A stretch of DNA of 64,000 nt. Origin: Pasteurella atlantica (GTDB lineage Bacteria; Pseudomonadota; Gammaproteobacteria; Enterobacterales; Pasteurellaceae). Shown here piece by piece: positions 24,716 to 34,156 of this stretch. A program made the position numbers and the translations under genes. The DNA is taken from the NCBI RefSeq assembly GCF_963693435.1, contig NZ_OY856306.1, positions 744,001 to 808,000 of the forward strand. Reading direction: 5' to 3'. The notes under the pieces were generated by a model. That model searched no databases and had not been told where the DNA came from. It was given only the letters and a program-made list of their open reading frames with translations. Position 1 is the first letter of the stretch; every line of letters starts with the position of its first letter.

Positions 24716-25069
24716 ATGGAAAAACAGTATCCAGAAACAATTTTTAGTAAAATCATTAGCAAAGAAATTCCAGCAGATATCGTCTATCAAGATGAGTTAG
24801 TCACGGCTTTTAGAGATATTTCTCCTCAAGCTAAAACTCATATTTTAATTATTCCTAACAAATTTATTCCAACAGTCAATCACGTGACTACAGAAGATGA
24901 GTTGGTACTAGGACGCTTAATGACGGTAGCTGCAAAAATTGCCAAAGAAGAAGGAATTGCAGAAGAGGGTTATCGCTTAGTAATGAATTGTAATAAACAC
25001 GGCGGACAAGAAGTGTTTCATATTCATTTACATCTTATTGGTGGTGAGCAACTGGGAAAAATGGTTTAA
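24716..25069 (+). CDS. hinT: HIT-family purine nucleoside phosphoramidase
   Basis: This 117-residue cytosolic protein has the HIT triad [10 protein letters not shown] (His102, His104, His106) and the typical [18 protein letters not shown]-terminus. HinT hydrolyses adenosine phosphoramidates. The ATG at 24716 is preceded by AAGGA seven bases upstream; the longer frame from 24689 runs back into htpX and adds only Lys/Asn-rich residues. It leads the hinT-ycfL-thiK order known from enterobacteria, where lpoB (ycfM) lies between ycfL and thiK; lpoB is missing here. Confidence 0.95.
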   Translation: MEKQYPETIFSKIISKEIPADIVYQDELVTAFRDISPQAKTHILIIPNKFIPTVNHVTTEDELVLGRLMTVAAKIAKEEGIAEEGYRLVMNCNKHGGQEVFHIHLHLIGGEQLGKMV

Positions 25070-25086
25070 AAAATAGGTAAAATTCA

Positions 25087-25455
25087 GTGAAAAAAGCAAT
25101 CTTATTCAAAATAGTCACCATATTCACGTCTTTGATAGTGTTAAGTGGTTGTATTAGTAAACATACCGATTCACTAGGTGTGGCAACCAATCGACCATTA
25201 GTTAATATTGCAGAGAATATTGCCTCACAGCTTGATGTAGATGCAGAAGTAGAGTATTTGGCTATAAAAAATAGCTCAACTAAAGAAGTGAATTTAGCTT
25301 ATAAATTGTTTTGGTATAGTCAACGAGGTACAACCCAAGTTGGAACAGATGAATGGCATAATTTAGCGTTAAAGCCTTCCCAAAAACAACAGATTGAGCT
25401 AAATAAACCAACACAGCAAAGTTATTATTATCGTATTTATATACGTAAAAACTAA
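25087..25455 (+). CDS. ycfL: YcfL-family (DUF1425) lipoprotein
   Basis: This 122-residue lipoprotein starts with GTG and has the lipobox VLSGC (Cys22). The mature part is a small immunoglobulin-like domain of the DUF1425/YcfL family (AVEYLAIKNSST-like core, then LFWYSQRGTTQ and YYYRIYIR at the end). Function is unknown. It lies between hinT and thiK exactly as ycfL does in E. coli, which supports the name. No strong ribosome site is visible (AGGT about 9 bases upstream). Confidence 0.82.
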   Translation: MKKAILFKIVTIFTSLIVLSGCISKHTDSLGVATNRPLVNIAENIASQLDVDAEVEYLAIKNSSTKEVNLAYKLFWYSQRGTTQVGTDEWHNLALKPSQKQQIELNKPTQQSYYYRIYIRKN

Positions 25456-25460
25456 TTTAA

Positions 25461-26222
25461 ATGAACCTAGAAAATTGGCTTGAAAACTATTTTAAACAAG
25501 CGGTCACATTTGTAAAAAATTCTGCAAATCTAACCGCTTGTAGTCAAATAATTGAGCTGGAGAATGGCGAGTGTTATATTCTTCATCAACAAAGTGAACG
25601 GGCAACAAACTTAGGGATTAATTATGGATTAGAATGGCAAATTTTAAATACTATCACACCGCTTAATATTGCCCCTAACGTGCTTTACCATAATCAACAC
25701 TTCACTATATTAAGCTATATTCAAGGTGCAGAAGTTACTCAATTTACGCTCCCCTTACTCTCTCAATTAGCACAGCATCTTGCTAAGTTACATCAATTTA
25801 ATGATCCACAAGCGGTACGATTTTTACAAAAATTTGCAAATTTTGATATTGTAGAGCGTTGTCATTTTTTATACAAACAACTTACTTTACAACAAAAGCA
25901 ATGTATTGATATCTCTATATTAAAACCGATCAAACCTTTTGCAAAGAGTATCTGTCATCACGATTTACATTTAGGTAATTTTATAGAAAATGATGGTCAA
26001 TTATTTTTAATTGATTGGGAATATGCCGCTGTTTCAGATCCTGCGTTGGATATCGCTCTTTTTTTCAATGCTAATGAGCTTACAATAGAACAGAAAAATT
26101 ATTTTTTTGATTATTATCTGGTGCTAACCAAATTTAATCAACAGGCATTTAAATCAAAAATTAATGAATACCAAATAGTGGTTAACCTATTAAACCAAGT
26201 GTGGGAAGAAGTAGCGAAATAA
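25461..26222 (+). CDS. thiK: Thiamine kinase-like phosphotransferase
   Basis: This 253-residue protein of the aminoglycoside/choline kinase (APH) fold has the catalytic loop HHDLHLGN (166-173, Asp168 base) and the metal motif IDWEYA (Asp185). Its position after hinT and ycfL is that of E. coli ThiK (YcfN), which phosphorylates thiamine in salvage. Sequence divergence in the substrate lobe means another small-alcohol substrate is possible. The N-terminal residues KQAVTFVKNSANLTA are encoded by two inverted uptake signals (25497 onward), so that part has been shaped by the DNA motif. It starts five bases after ycfL. Confidence 0.8.
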   Translation: MNLENWLENYFKQAVTFVKNSANLTACSQIIELENGECYILHQQSERATNLGINYGLEWQILNTITPLNIAPNVLYHNQHFTILSYIQGAEVTQFTLPLLSQLAQHLAKLHQFNDPQAVRFLQKFANFDIVERCHFLYKQLTLQQKQCIDISILKPIKPFAKSICHHDLHLGNFIENDGQLFLIDWEYAAVSDPALDIALFFNANELTIEQKNYFFDYYLVLTKFNQQAFKSKINEYQIVVNLLNQVWEEVAK

Positions 26223-26258
26223 AAAAATCCCTCATCTTTCTAATAGAATGATGAGGGA
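26220..26258 (-). terminator. Terminator of asnS (convergent with thiK)
   Basis: TCCCTCAT (26228-26235) and ATGAGGGA (26251-26258) form the stem. Read leftward it is followed by seven T residues, so it mainly serves asnS. Confidence 0.85.
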
Positions 26259-26296
26259 GTAAATTATTATAAATCCAACCAAGTGGTGACTTTTAA

Positions 26297-27700
26297 TTAA
26301 AAATTCGCATTTCGTGGTGCACGTGGGAATGGGATAACATCACGAATATTTTGTAAACCTGTTACATAAACAATCAAACGTTCAAACCCTAATCCAAATC
26401 CTGAATGAGGTACTGAACCGTATTTACGTAAATCACGGTACCACCAGTAATCTTCAGGGTTTAATCCCATTTCTTCCATACGTGCATCTAACACCTCTAA
26501 ACGTTCTTCACGTTGTGAACCACCGATGATCTCGCCAATTCCAGGTGCTAAAACATCCATTGCAGCAACGGTTTTACCGTCATCATTTAAACGCATATAG
26601 AAAGCTTTAATATCTTTTGGATAGTTTTTCACCACCACTGGCGATTTAAAGTGTTCTTCTGCTAAATAGCGTTCGTGTTCTGATGAAAGGTCAATTCCCC
26701 ATTCAACGGCAAATTCAAATTTTTTGCCTGATTTTAATAATACATCAATCGCATCAGTGTAATCAATTTGAGCAAAATCAGAATTGACAAAACTTTCTAA
26801 ACGTTCAATAACGCTTTTATCAATGTGTTTAGCGAAGAATTGTAAATCATCAGCACGTTCTGTTAAAACGGCGTTAAATACATATTTCAACATTCTTTCT
26901 GCAAGGGCTGCATTGTCTGCTAAATTAGCAAAAGCCACTTCAGGTTCCACCATCCAAAATTCAGCGAGATGACGTGTGGTATTTGAGTTTTCCGCACGGA
27001 ATGTTGGACCAAAAGTATATACTTTACTTAATGCACAAGCATAGGTTTCAGCATTTAATTGACCAGATACCGTTAAAAATGCTTCTTTACCAAAAAAATC
27101 TTCATTAAAGTCAATCTCACCTTTTTCTGTACGAGGTAAGTTTTCTAAGTCTAAGGTAGAAACACGGAACATTTCGCCCGCACCTTCGGTGTCAGACGCT
27201 GTGATTAATGGTGTTGCTACCCAATAAAACCCTTCTTCGTGGAAGAAGCGGTGAATGGCTTGCGCCAAACAGTGGCGAACACGAGTCACCGCACCAATTA
27301 AATTTGTACGAGGGCGTAAGTGGGCAACTTCACGTAAATACTCCATAGAGTGACGTTTTGCTGCCATTGGGTAAGTATCAGGATCTTCAACCCAACCCAC
27401 CACTTTAACTTGTGTTGCGTGAAGTTCGACAGCTTGCCCTTTTGCAGGTGATTCAACAACCGTCCCAGTTACCTCGACAGAGCAACCTGCGGTAAGTTTT
27501 AATACTTCTTGTTGATAATTTTCAATATCGTTATTAACGATAGCCTGAATAGGATCAAAACAAGACCCATCATAGACCGCAAGGAAAGATAATCCTGCTT
27601 TAGAATCACGGCGAGTACGTACCCAACCACGAACAGTAATTGTTTTACCAACGGTAATTTTTTCTGATAACACATCAGAAATAGAAGAAAATTGTGACAT
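26297..27700 (-). CDS. asnS: Asparaginyl-tRNA synthetase
   Basis: This 467-residue class IIb synthetase charges tRNA-Asn. It has an N-terminal OB-fold anticodon-binding domain (residues 1-110, [19 protein letters not shown]) and a catalytic domain with motif 2 ([21 protein letters not shown]) and motif 3 ([10 protein letters not shown]). It is collinear with E. coli AsnS. GAGG lies seven bases before the ATG. It follows the small exported gene upstream by 21 bases, so some read-through from that operon is likely. Confidence 0.98.
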   Translation of the reverse strand: MSQFSSISDVLSEKITVGKTITVRGWVRTRRDSKAGLSFLAVYDGSCFDPIQAIVNNDIENYQQEVLKLTAGCSVEVTGTVVESPAKGQAVELHATQVKVVGWVEDPDTYPMAAKRHSMEYLREVAHLRPRTNLIGAVTRVRHCLAQAIHRFFHEEGFYWVATPLITASDTEGAGEMFRVSTLDLENLPRTEKGEIDFNEDFFGKEAFLTVSGQLNAETYACALSKVYTFGPTFRAENSNTTRHLAEFWMVEPEVAFANLADNAALAERMLKYVFNAVLTERADDLQFFAKHIDKSVIERLESFVNSDFAQIDYTDAIDVLLKSGKKFEFAVEWGIDLSSEHERYLAEEHFKSPVVVKNYPKDIKAFYMRLNDDGKTVAAMDVLAPGIGEIIGGSQREERLEVLDARMEEMGLNPEDYWWYRDLRKYGSVPHSGFGLGFERLIVYVTGLQNIRDVIPFPRAPRNANF

Positions 27701-27721
27701 TATTACCTCAATATATTTTAA

Positions 27722-28153
27722 TTATTTTGTTAGTTTAAATGGAAAATTGGAATATGGCATACCATTTACTTTTATTGTTAAAGTATAGTCCCCTAAAGGG
27801 TCTTCTTTTGAAAAATACCAACAGTTATTACTGATAAAACCATCTTGAGAGCTTTCTTTTTTTGAAAGAAGAGTGTGTTTTGTTTTATTACTATTTGTTA
27901 CTGTTGTACTGGTTCCATTATCAAAATAGCCATTTGGAGGAGAGGTAAATTCCTCTACAATGTCATACTGAGTATTAGCTTCAAGATCACTGATATCCCA
28001 ACATAAACGAGTCTTTTTCTTTGAAATAGAAATAGTATTTGTTTCTGAAGAATTATCAATGTGTATTTTTACGTTCGGTTCTGCAAAACTTGTTTGAGTA
28101 CTAAATAGTAAAATAAGACCAGTAATGAGTGTTGCTAAGTTTAATTTTTTCAT
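27722..28153 (-). CDS. Small exported protein, unknown function
   Basis: This 143-residue protein has a clear Sec signal peptide (MKKLNLATLITG through SFA, about 24 residues). The mature part is Asn/Ser/Thr-rich, with two cysteines near RLCWDISDLE and NNCWYFSKEDP that could form a disulfide. The W-x-F...DPxGxYxLxIxVNG ending suggests a beta-sandwich domain. I do not recognise the family with confidence. The ATG at 28153 is favoured over ATGs at 28165 and 28273 because the signal peptide starts there and GGA lies eight bases upstream; the longer frame also overlaps yoaH. Confidence 0.7.
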   Translation of the reverse strand: MKKLNLATLITGLILLFSTQTSFAEPNVKIHIDNSSETNTISISKKKTRLCWDISDLEANTQYDIVEEFTSPPNGYFDNGTSTTVTNSNKTKHTLLSKKESSQDGFISNNCWYFSKEDPLGDYTLTIKVNGMPYSNFPFKLTK

Positions 28154-28172
28154 AGTGATTTCCATTATAGAG

Positions 28173-28325
28173 TTAAATTTGTTTGCTAGATTGTTCACGT
28201 AACTGTTTTGCAACGAGATTAATTGCTTCTCCGTGTGCCATTCCTTGCTGTACGAGTTGTTGAATTTTTTCAACTGCTTGTTGCTGTTGTTCGTGGGTTA
28301 ACTCAAGCTGAGTATCATTATACAT
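28173..28325 (-). CDS. yoaH: YoaH family (UPF0181) protein
   Basis: This 50-residue frame (begins [20 protein letters not shown]) matches the UPF0181/YoaH family: the LTHEQQQxAVExIQ start, the central [19 protein letters not shown] and the usual short length. GAAAGAAAAG precedes the ATG. Its function is unknown. It lies 24 bases after the TPM-domain gene on the same strand and just before the small exported protein, so it is probably part of the same leftward transcript. Confidence 0.85.
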   Translation of the reverse strand: MYNDTQLELTHEQQQQAVEKIQQLVQQGMAHGEAINLVAKQLREQSSKQI

Positions 28326-28349
28326 CTTTTCTTTCCTCTTTTTCTAGTA

Positions 28350-29114
28350 TTACCAACTTCCGCCAGCACCACCGCCACCAGAACTTCCTCCGCCGAAGCC
28401 ACCGCCTCCGCCAAAGCCTCCACTTCCAAAACCACTGTTGCCTCCACCAAATCTACCAGAATGATGAGACATTGAGCCAATACCCCCTAGTGAGCTTGGA
28501 CTTACATAGTGATTTTTACGTCCAATACTATTAAAAATAACAAATAATAGGAATGCAACGCCTAAAAAAATAAAGAAACCATCAAAAGGATCGGCTTTCT
28601 CTTTTTCTGATTCTAGTGGTTTATATTCTCCCTTTGTAGCTTGAATAATGGCAGATAAGCCACTTGCAATACCTTCTGCATATTTGTTCTGTTTAAAAAA
28701 GGGAACAATATTATGGCGAATAATAGTCGAAGCAATAGCATCAGGCAAAGCACCTTCTAAGCCTCTACCTGTTGCAATAAAAAGTTTATGATCATTTTTG
28801 GCAATCAGTAATAATACGCCATTATTTTCTTTTTGGCGTCCAATTCCCCATTTATTAAATAAATTAAAGCTATAACTAGAAACGTCTTCTCCCTCAGTGG
28901 AAGGAATAATCACGACTGCAATTTGTGAACTGGTTTTTTGACCATAATCGACAAGGGCAGTTTCTAATTGTTGTTGTTCCGGTTGGGTTAATGTTTTGGT
29001 GTAATCAGAGACATATTGAAAAGGTTTAGGCACATCAGGGTAATTTGCTTGAGCAGATAAACTGATAAAAAGAGCAAAGATAATGCCAATATGTAATAAA
29101 ATACGCTTTATCAT
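28350..29114 (-). CDS. ygcG: TPM-domain membrane protein, YgcG family
   Basis: This 254-residue protein has a signal peptide (residues 1-23), a periplasmic TPM_phosphatase-fold domain (about 28-150: VSDYTKTLTQPEQQQLE, SQIAVVIIPS, WGIGRQKENNGVLLLIA, GRGLEGALPD), a transmembrane helix at about 175-195, and a Gly/Ser-rich tail ending GGAGGSW. This is the layout of YgcG and of Psb32-like proteins, which commonly pair with LemA. The exact biochemical role is unsettled. It overlaps the preceding TPM gene by four bases (ATGA), showing coupling. Confidence 0.9.
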   Translation of the reverse strand: MIKRILLHIGIIFALFISLSAQANYPDVPKPFQYVSDYTKTLTQPEQQQLETALVDYGQKTSSQIAVVIIPSTEGEDVSSYSFNLFNKWGIGRQKENNGVLLLIAKNDHKLFIATGRGLEGALPDAIASTIIRHNIVPFFKQNKYAEGIASGLSAIIQATKGEYKPLESEKEKADPFDGFFIFLGVAFLLFVIFNSIGRKNHYVSPSSLGGIGSMSHHSGRFGGGNSGFGSGGFGGGGGFGGGSSGGGGAGGSW

Positions 29115-29557
29115 TTTATAATGACCTCATTTGAAAGTTCATCAATATCATCAGTTTGAATTGGGTAATATTTTATGAGTTGAGTTTCCACTTCTTTAAT
29201 CCCATTGCAAATTGCTTGGGTAAAGTTACCGCGTTGACATTGCTGTTTCATTGCATCATACACTGCTTGCCAAAACTCATCACCGACTTTCTGATGAATA
29301 CCTTTATCACCAATTACTGCCACATAATGCGGTTTAAAAGATAAATAGATTAACACCGCATTGTGTTGTGCCGTTTGATACATTTCTAATTCATTAAACA
29401 GTTGTTCAGCACGCTCAATCGCAGAATGGGTTTTCGCTTTACGTTCCACCACAACCCGTAATTCAGCGGAGGTGTGTTGTTCTAAATGAGCAATGGCTTG
29501 TTCAATTTGTTGTGTATCAACAGGTAATTTTTTACTAAAAAAAGAAAAGAGTTTCAT
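29111..29557 (-). CDS. Cytosolic TPM-domain protein
   Basis: This 148-residue protein has a single TPM domain with TSAELRVVVERKAK, ERAEQLFNELEMYQTAQHNAVLIYLS and the VAVIGDKGIHQKVG strand-loop. There is no convincing signal peptide; the N-terminus is short and basic (MKLFSFFSKK). It lies between lemA and ygcG, the familiar LemA-TPM-TPM arrangement in Proteobacteria. Its partner is probably the LemA/YgcG membrane assembly, by genomic association only. An uptake-signal hairpin separates it from lemA. Confidence 0.85.
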   Translation of the reverse strand: MKLFSFFSKKLPVDTQQIEQAIAHLEQHTSAELRVVVERKAKTHSAIERAEQLFNELEMYQTAQHNAVLIYLSFKPHYVAVIGDKGIHQKVGDEFWQAVYDAMKQQCQRGNFTQAICNGIKEVETQLIKYYPIQTDDIDELSNEVIIK

Positions 29558-29583
29558 CGTGTTACCATTGGTATAAATGACAT

Positions 29584-29639
29584 CAAGCGGTTAGATGTTT
29601 ACAAAAATTTGCAAATTTTTCATCAGATCTTACCGCTTG
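29584..29639. repeat. Uptake-signal hairpin between lemA and the TPM gene
   Basis: CAAGCGGT (29584-29591) and ACCGCTTG (29632-29639) are perfect arms, extending to about 13 of 15 pairs. The loop holds AAAAATTTGCAAATTTTT. No T-run follows leftward, so it may weaken rather than end transcription. Confidence 0.55.
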
Positions 29640-29653
29640 CTAAGTCAATCATT

Positions 29654-30241
29654 TTAATTAAAGTTTACTGTTGGTGCATTTTCCACACCTGCACTTGCTT
29701 TAAATTGTGGTTTTGATTGAAAACCAAATAAAGCTGCAAACAATTTAGTTGGGAATTGACGTACTTTTTTATTATATTCTTTTACGGCATTATTAAAGTT
29801 ATTACGTTCAACATTAATTCGGTTTTCCGTACCTTCAAGTTGAGCTTGTAAATTTAAAAATCCTTCGTGTGCTTTTAATTCAGGGTATCTTTCTACACTA
29901 ACTAATAAACGAGCTAATGCTGAGTTTACGCCTTGTTGAGCTTGTTGGAATTTTTCCATCTGCTCTGGTGTTGCTTTGCTTGGGTCGATAGTAGTTTGCG
30001 TTGCTTTCGCACGAGCTTCAATCACTGCACTTAAGGTCTCTTTTTCAAAATTAGCTTGCCCTTTGACGGTATTCACTAAATTAGGAATTAAGTCTGCACG
30101 GCGTTGATAAGCTGACTCCACATTTCCCCAAACAGAATTGATATCTTCTTCTGCTGTAACTAAACCGTTATAACTATTTTTTAAGGTAAAACCACCCAAA
30201 ACAGTGATAACGACTAAGCCGATTAAAATCCACTTTTTCAT
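29654..30241 (-). CDS. lemA: LemA family protein
   Basis: This 195-residue protein has one N-terminal membrane anchor (residues 3-20) and a long alpha-helical, coiled-coil-like body of the LemA family. It has the typical LVTAEEDINSVWGNVESAYQRRADLIPNLVNTVKG segment and the YPELKAHEGFLNLQAQLEGTENRINVERNNFN segment. LemA proteins are of unclear function but are repeatedly linked with TPM-domain genes, as here. The C-terminus ends in VNFN. It is preceded leftward by the rpsO terminator, so it probably has its own promoter. Confidence 0.95.
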   Translation of the reverse strand: MKKWILIGLVVITVLGGFTLKNSYNGLVTAEEDINSVWGNVESAYQRRADLIPNLVNTVKGQANFEKETLSAVIEARAKATQTTIDPSKATPEQMEKFQQAQQGVNSALARLLVSVERYPELKAHEGFLNLQAQLEGTENRINVERNNFNNAVKEYNKKVRQFPTKLFAALFGFQSKPQFKASAGVENAPTVNFN

Positions 30242-30271
30242 AAATTAAACTCCCAATATATAGAAAATACA

Positions 30272-30305
30272 TAGAAAAAAAGCGAGCATTTAACCGCTCG
30301 CTTCG
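30272..30305 (-). terminator. Terminator of rpsO
   Basis: AAGCGAGC (30280-30287) and GCTCGCTT (30296-30303) form a perfect stem. Read leftward it is followed by at least six T residues. Confidence 0.88.
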
Positions 30306-30320
30306 TATTAAGTTTTGAAA

Positions 30321-30590
30321 TTAACGACGTAAACCTAAACGTGCGATAGTGTCTGCATAACGATTTAGATCCGTACGTTTTAAGTAATCTAAAAGTTTAC
30401 GACGACGTGAAACCATTTTCAATAGACCACGACGACCGTGATGGTCTTTTTTGTGTTCTTTAAAGTGATTTTGTAAATGGTTAATTTGAGCAGTTAAAAG
30501 AGCGATTTGAACTTCAGATGAACCAGTATCTTTTTCATCACGACCAAATTCAGCAACGATTTTTGCTTTTGCTTCTGCACTTAGAGACAT
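30321..30590 (-). CDS. rpsO: 30S ribosomal protein S15
   Basis: This 89-residue primary rRNA-binding protein of the small subunit matches E. coli S15 along its whole length. It has the [39 protein letters not shown] core, which binds the 16S central domain, and ends IARLGLRR. It has its own promoter and terminator here; pnp, its neighbour in many genomes, is not adjacent. S15 represses its own translation in several bacteria through leader-RNA structure; I did not identify such a structure with confidence. Confidence 0.98.
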   Translation of the reverse strand: MSLSAEAKAKIVAEFGRDEKDTGSSEVQIALLTAQINHLQNHFKEHKKDHHGRRGLLKMVSRRRKLLDYLKRTDLNRYADTIARLGLRR

Positions 30591-30666
30591 ATTTTTACTC
30601 CTAAAATAAGTAAGTTAAAATTCATCAATAGCCGATCTCTAATTCAGCTATGACACGGAATAGCTA

Positions 30667-30694
30667 ATTTTAAAGTAATATGATAAAAAATCAA
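30667..30694 (-). promoter_or_regulatory. rpsO promoter
   Basis: On the minus strand TTGATT (30694-30689) and TAAAAT (30672-30667) are 16 bases apart. This leaves a leader of about 70 bases before the rpsO ATG, room for an S15 autoregulatory structure. Confidence 0.5.
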
Positions 30695-30799
30695 TGAGTA
30701 ATATTGAAATTAGTTTGAAAACGTATATTTATGGAAATATTAAATTTAATATTCCCATATATGATGACGATAATATTAGATTAGTGATAATAACTAAAA

Positions 30800-31396
30800 T
30801 TAGAAAGTATAGCGTAAACCTGTTGAAAACTCGTGGCTATTAATTTTTACCTTACTATTCTCTGTTTTAAATTTACCCCAATAGTTGTAATGATAACCTA
30901 CATCAAGATCTAAATTTGGCATTAAGTTGTAACTTGTACCAACTAAAAGACCTAAACCAACTTTCGATTTACTATATTTGTAAATATTGATATTTTGGTT
31001 ACGTGTATTGCTCTCTTTAGAAATCAATTTCCAATGATTTGACGAAATTCTTGCACCGATATAAGGTGTTACTGGTAGATCAAGAGCAAAGTCATAGATA
31101 GCAGATACACCAAAACTATTAAATTTTTGAGTAAGTTTATCCATTCTATTATTATCTAATTTTTCAGAGGCCGTTTTATTTTTGTAATGTGTATAGTCTA
31201 ACGCTACACGAACATCACCAAAGTTATAACCAAGACTAAGACGAGGTGATAAACCTTTTGATTTTTCTTTGTAATCACCAGATTTTATTTTAATTGATGA
31301 ATAACCTAAATCACCTTGCACATAAATTCCTTGTTGTGCAACTACAGGTGCAGTTAGACTTAAAGATAACGCTGTAATTAAAAATGCTTTTTTCAT
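30800..31396 (-). CDS. Opacity-type outer-membrane beta-barrel protein
   Basis: This 198-residue protein has a Sec signal peptide (MKKAFLITALSLSL to VVA, cut near residue 20) and an eight-stranded beta-barrel pattern with alternating hydrophobic residues. Strands such as IYVQGDLGYSSIKI, LSPRLSLGYNFG, VTPYIGARISS and VGLGLLVGTSYNL are visible, and it ends in the outer-membrane signature Phe. It fits the Opa/OmpA-like barrel superfamily. Loops are Lys/Asn-rich and probably surface-exposed. GGAG lies upstream of the ATG. Adhesion or serum-resistance functions known in Neisseria should not be assumed. Confidence 0.85.
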   Translation of the reverse strand: MKKAFLITALSLSLTAPVVAQQGIYVQGDLGYSSIKIKSGDYKEKSKGLSPRLSLGYNFGDVRVALDYTHYKNKTASEKLDNNRMDKLTQKFNSFGVSAIYDFALDLPVTPYIGARISSNHWKLISKESNTRNQNINIYKYSKSKVGLGLLVGTSYNLMPNLDLDVGYHYNYWGKFKTENSKVKINSHEFSTGLRYTF

Positions 31397-31606
31397 TTGT
31401 TTACTCCATTAGTTAAAAGTTAAAAGCGGAGGCATTATGCAGAAGTAATCTTAATCATACAACAATAATTTTTGCTATTTAGCATAATAATTCAGCGTAT
31501 GGTTGATAGAACGTTGTATTTTGCATAATTTTATAAAAATGTTACCGCTGATCTTTAAATAAAAATCTGTTATTATTATAGTTATTCTCATTTGTTTAGA
31601 AAAATA

Positions 31607-32248
31607 ATGAATATTCAATCAATTTTAAAGTTAAGTTTAATTAGTAGTATTTGGATTATTTCTGCTTGTACATCAATATTAGATGCGCCTACGCAGGTTA
31701 AAAATAAAGTCACAATTTCACATTCCGATTCTCAATGGAAGGCACAACTAACTCAACTTAAAAAAATAAAATCATACCAAACCAAAGGACAATTTGGGTA
31801 TATTTCAACACAGCCGAAAGAACGTTTTTCTTCTTTATTTAATTGGAAATATCAAGATACTCAACATTTTAATTTTATTCTTTCTTCAAGTTTATCCAGT
31901 CAATCTCTCTCTCTCAATCGTCACCCACAAGGTCTGACAATTTCAGATAATAAGGGTCGAACACGAACAGGCAAGGATACAAATCAACTTATTAAAAATA
32001 TGGTAGGATTTAGTTTTCCCATTGAACAATTTGGTGATTGGTTAAAAGGCTTACCAAGTGCCACTTCTGATTATATTGTGAATGAAAAACGTCAGTTATC
32101 TCAATTTAACTATGCGTTGAATGGGCAACGTTGGCAAGTGAGTTATGTGGCATATCACGAAGATAAACAACCGAATTTACCTAAATTAATCATTCTACAA
32201 AACAGTCAACAAACCTTAAAAATTCGTATAGATAACTGGAAATATTAA
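31607..32248 (+). CDS. lolB: Outer-membrane lipoprotein insertion factor LolB
   Basis: This 213-residue lipoprotein has the lipobox IISAC (Cys21). It receives lipoproteins from LolA and inserts them in the outer membrane. The mature part has the LolB pattern: [42 protein letters not shown], and a C-terminal [22 protein letters not shown] strand pair. Gene order lolB-ispE-prs is the same as in E. coli. The ATG at 31607 gives a normal signal peptide; a TTG five codons earlier has no support. The ribosome site is weak (AGAAAA). Confidence 0.93.
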   Translation: MNIQSILKLSLISSIWIISACTSILDAPTQVKNKVTISHSDSQWKAQLTQLKKIKSYQTKGQFGYISTQPKERFSSLFNWKYQDTQHFNFILSSSLSSQSLSLNRHPQGLTISDNKGRTRTGKDTNQLIKNMVGFSFPIEQFGDWLKGLPSATSDYIVNEKRQLSQFNYALNGQRWQVSYVAYHEDKQPNLPKLIILQNSQQTLKIRIDNWKY

Positions 32249-32249
32249 G

Positions 32250-33095
32250 ATGATTTTACCAAGCCCCGCCAAGCTAAATTTATTTTTATATATTAATGGT
32301 CAACGACCTGATTGCTACCACGAGTTACAAACCCTTTTCCAATTTTTAGATTTTGGTGATGAGATTGAGATAGAGGTTACTCAAGAGGGTAAAATTGAAT
32401 TACTAAATGAAATTGAAAATGTCCCTACTGAGCAAAATTTAATTTATAAAGCGGCAAAATTATTACAAAATCATCCCGCTTACAATAATCCTAAATTGGG
32501 TGCAAGAATGACTGTTACTAAAAGGTTACCAATGGGTGGAGGATTGGGGGGAGGCTCATCCAATGCAGCAACAGTCTTAGTGGGTTTAAACTATTTATGG
32601 AAATTAGGGCTTTCATTACAAGAATTAGCTGATTTAGGTTTGACTTTAGGTGCTGATGTACCCATTTTTGTGCAAGGGCGAGCAGCTTTTGCTGAAGGAG
32701 TAGGGGAGCGATTAACTTTTTGTGAACCCCAACAAAAGTGGTATTTAGTTTTAAAACCAGATGTACACATTTCGACTAAAACAATTTTTAGTAATCCTAA
32801 TCTTCCAAGAAATACCCCAAAATTTACGTTAGATCAATTATTAATAAAAAAATGGGAAAACGATTGCGAAAAAGTTGTTAAAGATCACTATTCAGAGGTT
32901 GAATATCTTATTAACTGGTTGGTACAATATGCCCCGACTAGGCTTACAGGTACAGGTGCTTGTATTTTCGCTGAATTTGATACAAAAGAAGCAGCAGAGA
33001 AAGTCTTTTTATTAAAGCCAGAAGGAGTGACTGGCTTTATTGCAAGGGGGAAAAACATCTCTCCTTTGCATCAAAAACTGAATTTATTTTTTTAA
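32250..33095 (+). CDS. ispE: 4-diphosphocytidyl-2-C-methyl-D-erythritol kinase
   Basis: This 281-residue GHMP kinase acts in the MEP isoprenoid pathway, phosphorylating CDP-methylerythritol. The N-terminal [11 protein letters not shown] and the ATP-binding GHMP loop [14 protein letters not shown] (about residues 91-104) are intact. The C-terminal [11 protein letters not shown] glycine motif is also present. It starts one base after the lolB stop, so the two are coupled. Length is normal. Confidence 0.97.
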   Translation: MILPSPAKLNLFLYINGQRPDCYHELQTLFQFLDFGDEIEIEVTQEGKIELLNEIENVPTEQNLIYKAAKLLQNHPAYNNPKLGARMTVTKRLPMGGGLGGGSSNAATVLVGLNYLWKLGLSLQELADLGLTLGADVPIFVQGRAAFAEGVGERLTFCEPQQKWYLVLKPDVHISTKTIFSNPNLPRNTPKFTLDQLLIKKWENDCEKVVKDHYSEVEYLINWLVQYAPTRLTGTGACIFAEFDTKEAAEKVFLLKPEGVTGFIARGKNISPLHQKLNLFF

Positions 33096-33116
33096 ACTAC
33101 TAGAGGTTCTTACACA

Positions 33117-34067
33117 ATGTCCGATCTTCAAATTTTCGCAGGGAATGCGGTTCCTGAACTTGCAAACCGAATTGCAAACCGTCTTTATACTTCGCTAGGA
33201 AATGCAACGGTTAGCCGTTTCAGTGATGGTGAAATTCAAGTACAAATTAATGAAAATGTACGTGGTGGAGATATTTTTATTGTTCAATCCACTTGTGCAC
33301 CAACTAATGATAATTTAATGGAATTAGTGGTAATGATTGATGCCCTTCGCCGTGCATCCGCAGGTCGTATTACCGCAGTTATCCCTTATTTTGGTTATGC
33401 AAGACAAGATCGTCGCGTACGTTCAGCGCGTGTTCCAATTACCGCAAAAGTAGTGGCAGACTTTCTTTCAAGTGTAGGCGTCGATCGAGTGTTAACTTGT
33501 GACCTACACGCAGAGCAAATTCAAGGTTTCTTTGATGTGCCAGTAGATAACGTATTTGGTTCACCAGTATTAATTGATGACATTTTAAAGAAAAATGACT
33601 TAGTTAATCCAATTGTCGTCTCTCCTGATATTGGCGGTGTGGTACGTGCCAGAGCAGTAGCAAAACTGTTAAATGATACTGATATGGCGATTATTGATAA
33701 GCGTCGTCCAAAAGCAAATGTCGCACAGGTTATGCATATTATTGGTGATGTTAACGATCGTGATTGTATTTTGGTTGATGATATGATTGATACTGGTGGC
33801 ACATTAGGTAAAGCGGCGGAAGCCTTAAAAGAACGTGGGGCAAGACGAGTATTTGCTTATGCAACACACCCTGTTCTATCTGGTAATGCAGTTAAGAATT
33901 TAAGTAATCCTGCATTAGATGAAATTGTGGTGACGGATACTATTGGTTTAACACCAGAAATCCTTGCTTTGGGTAAAGTAAGACAATTAACTTTATCAGG
34001 AATGCTTGCAGAAGCGATTCGTCGTATTAGCAATGAAGAGTCAATTTCAGCAATGTTTGGTGCTTAA
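33117..34067 (+). CDS. prs: Ribose-phosphate pyrophosphokinase
   Basis: This 316-residue enzyme makes PRPP from ribose-5-phosphate and ATP for purine, pyrimidine, His, Trp and NAD synthesis. Visible motifs are [16 protein letters not shown], the flexible-loop segment [23 protein letters not shown] and the PRPP-binding loop DDMIDTGGT. It is collinear with E. coli Prs. It follows ispE by 21 bases, with AGAGG upstream of the ATG. Confidence 0.98.
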   Translation: MSDLQIFAGNAVPELANRIANRLYTSLGNATVSRFSDGEIQVQINENVRGGDIFIVQSTCAPTNDNLMELVVMIDALRRASAGRITAVIPYFGYARQDRRVRSARVPITAKVVADFLSSVGVDRVLTCDLHAEQIQGFFDVPVDNVFGSPVLIDDILKKNDLVNPIVVSPDIGGVVRARAVAKLLNDTDMAIIDKRRPKANVAQVMHIIGDVNDRDCILVDDMIDTGGTLGKAAEALKERGARRVFAYATHPVLSGNAVKNLSNPALDEIVVTDTIGLTPEILALGKVRQLTLSGMLAEAIRRISNEESISAMFGA

Positions 34068-34090
34068 AGAAGATTGATACTTCATAATAA

Positions 34091-34125
34091 AAAAAGTCCG
34101 AGCATTGTCGGACTTTTTTATTTTT
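34091..34125. terminator. Terminator between prs and lpxL
   Basis: AAAAAGTCCGA (34091-34101) pairs with TCGGACTTTTT (34108-34118). T-runs on both strands make it bidirectional for these convergent genes. Confidence 0.9.
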
Positions 34126-34156
34126 GCAAATTTTTCACAAAATCATACCGCTTATT

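Noticed and set aside
25069-25461. lpoB expected between ycfL and thiK
   Set aside because: Only five bases separate ycfL and thiK, so lpoB is absent here, which I believe is normal for this family; not treated as a deletion.
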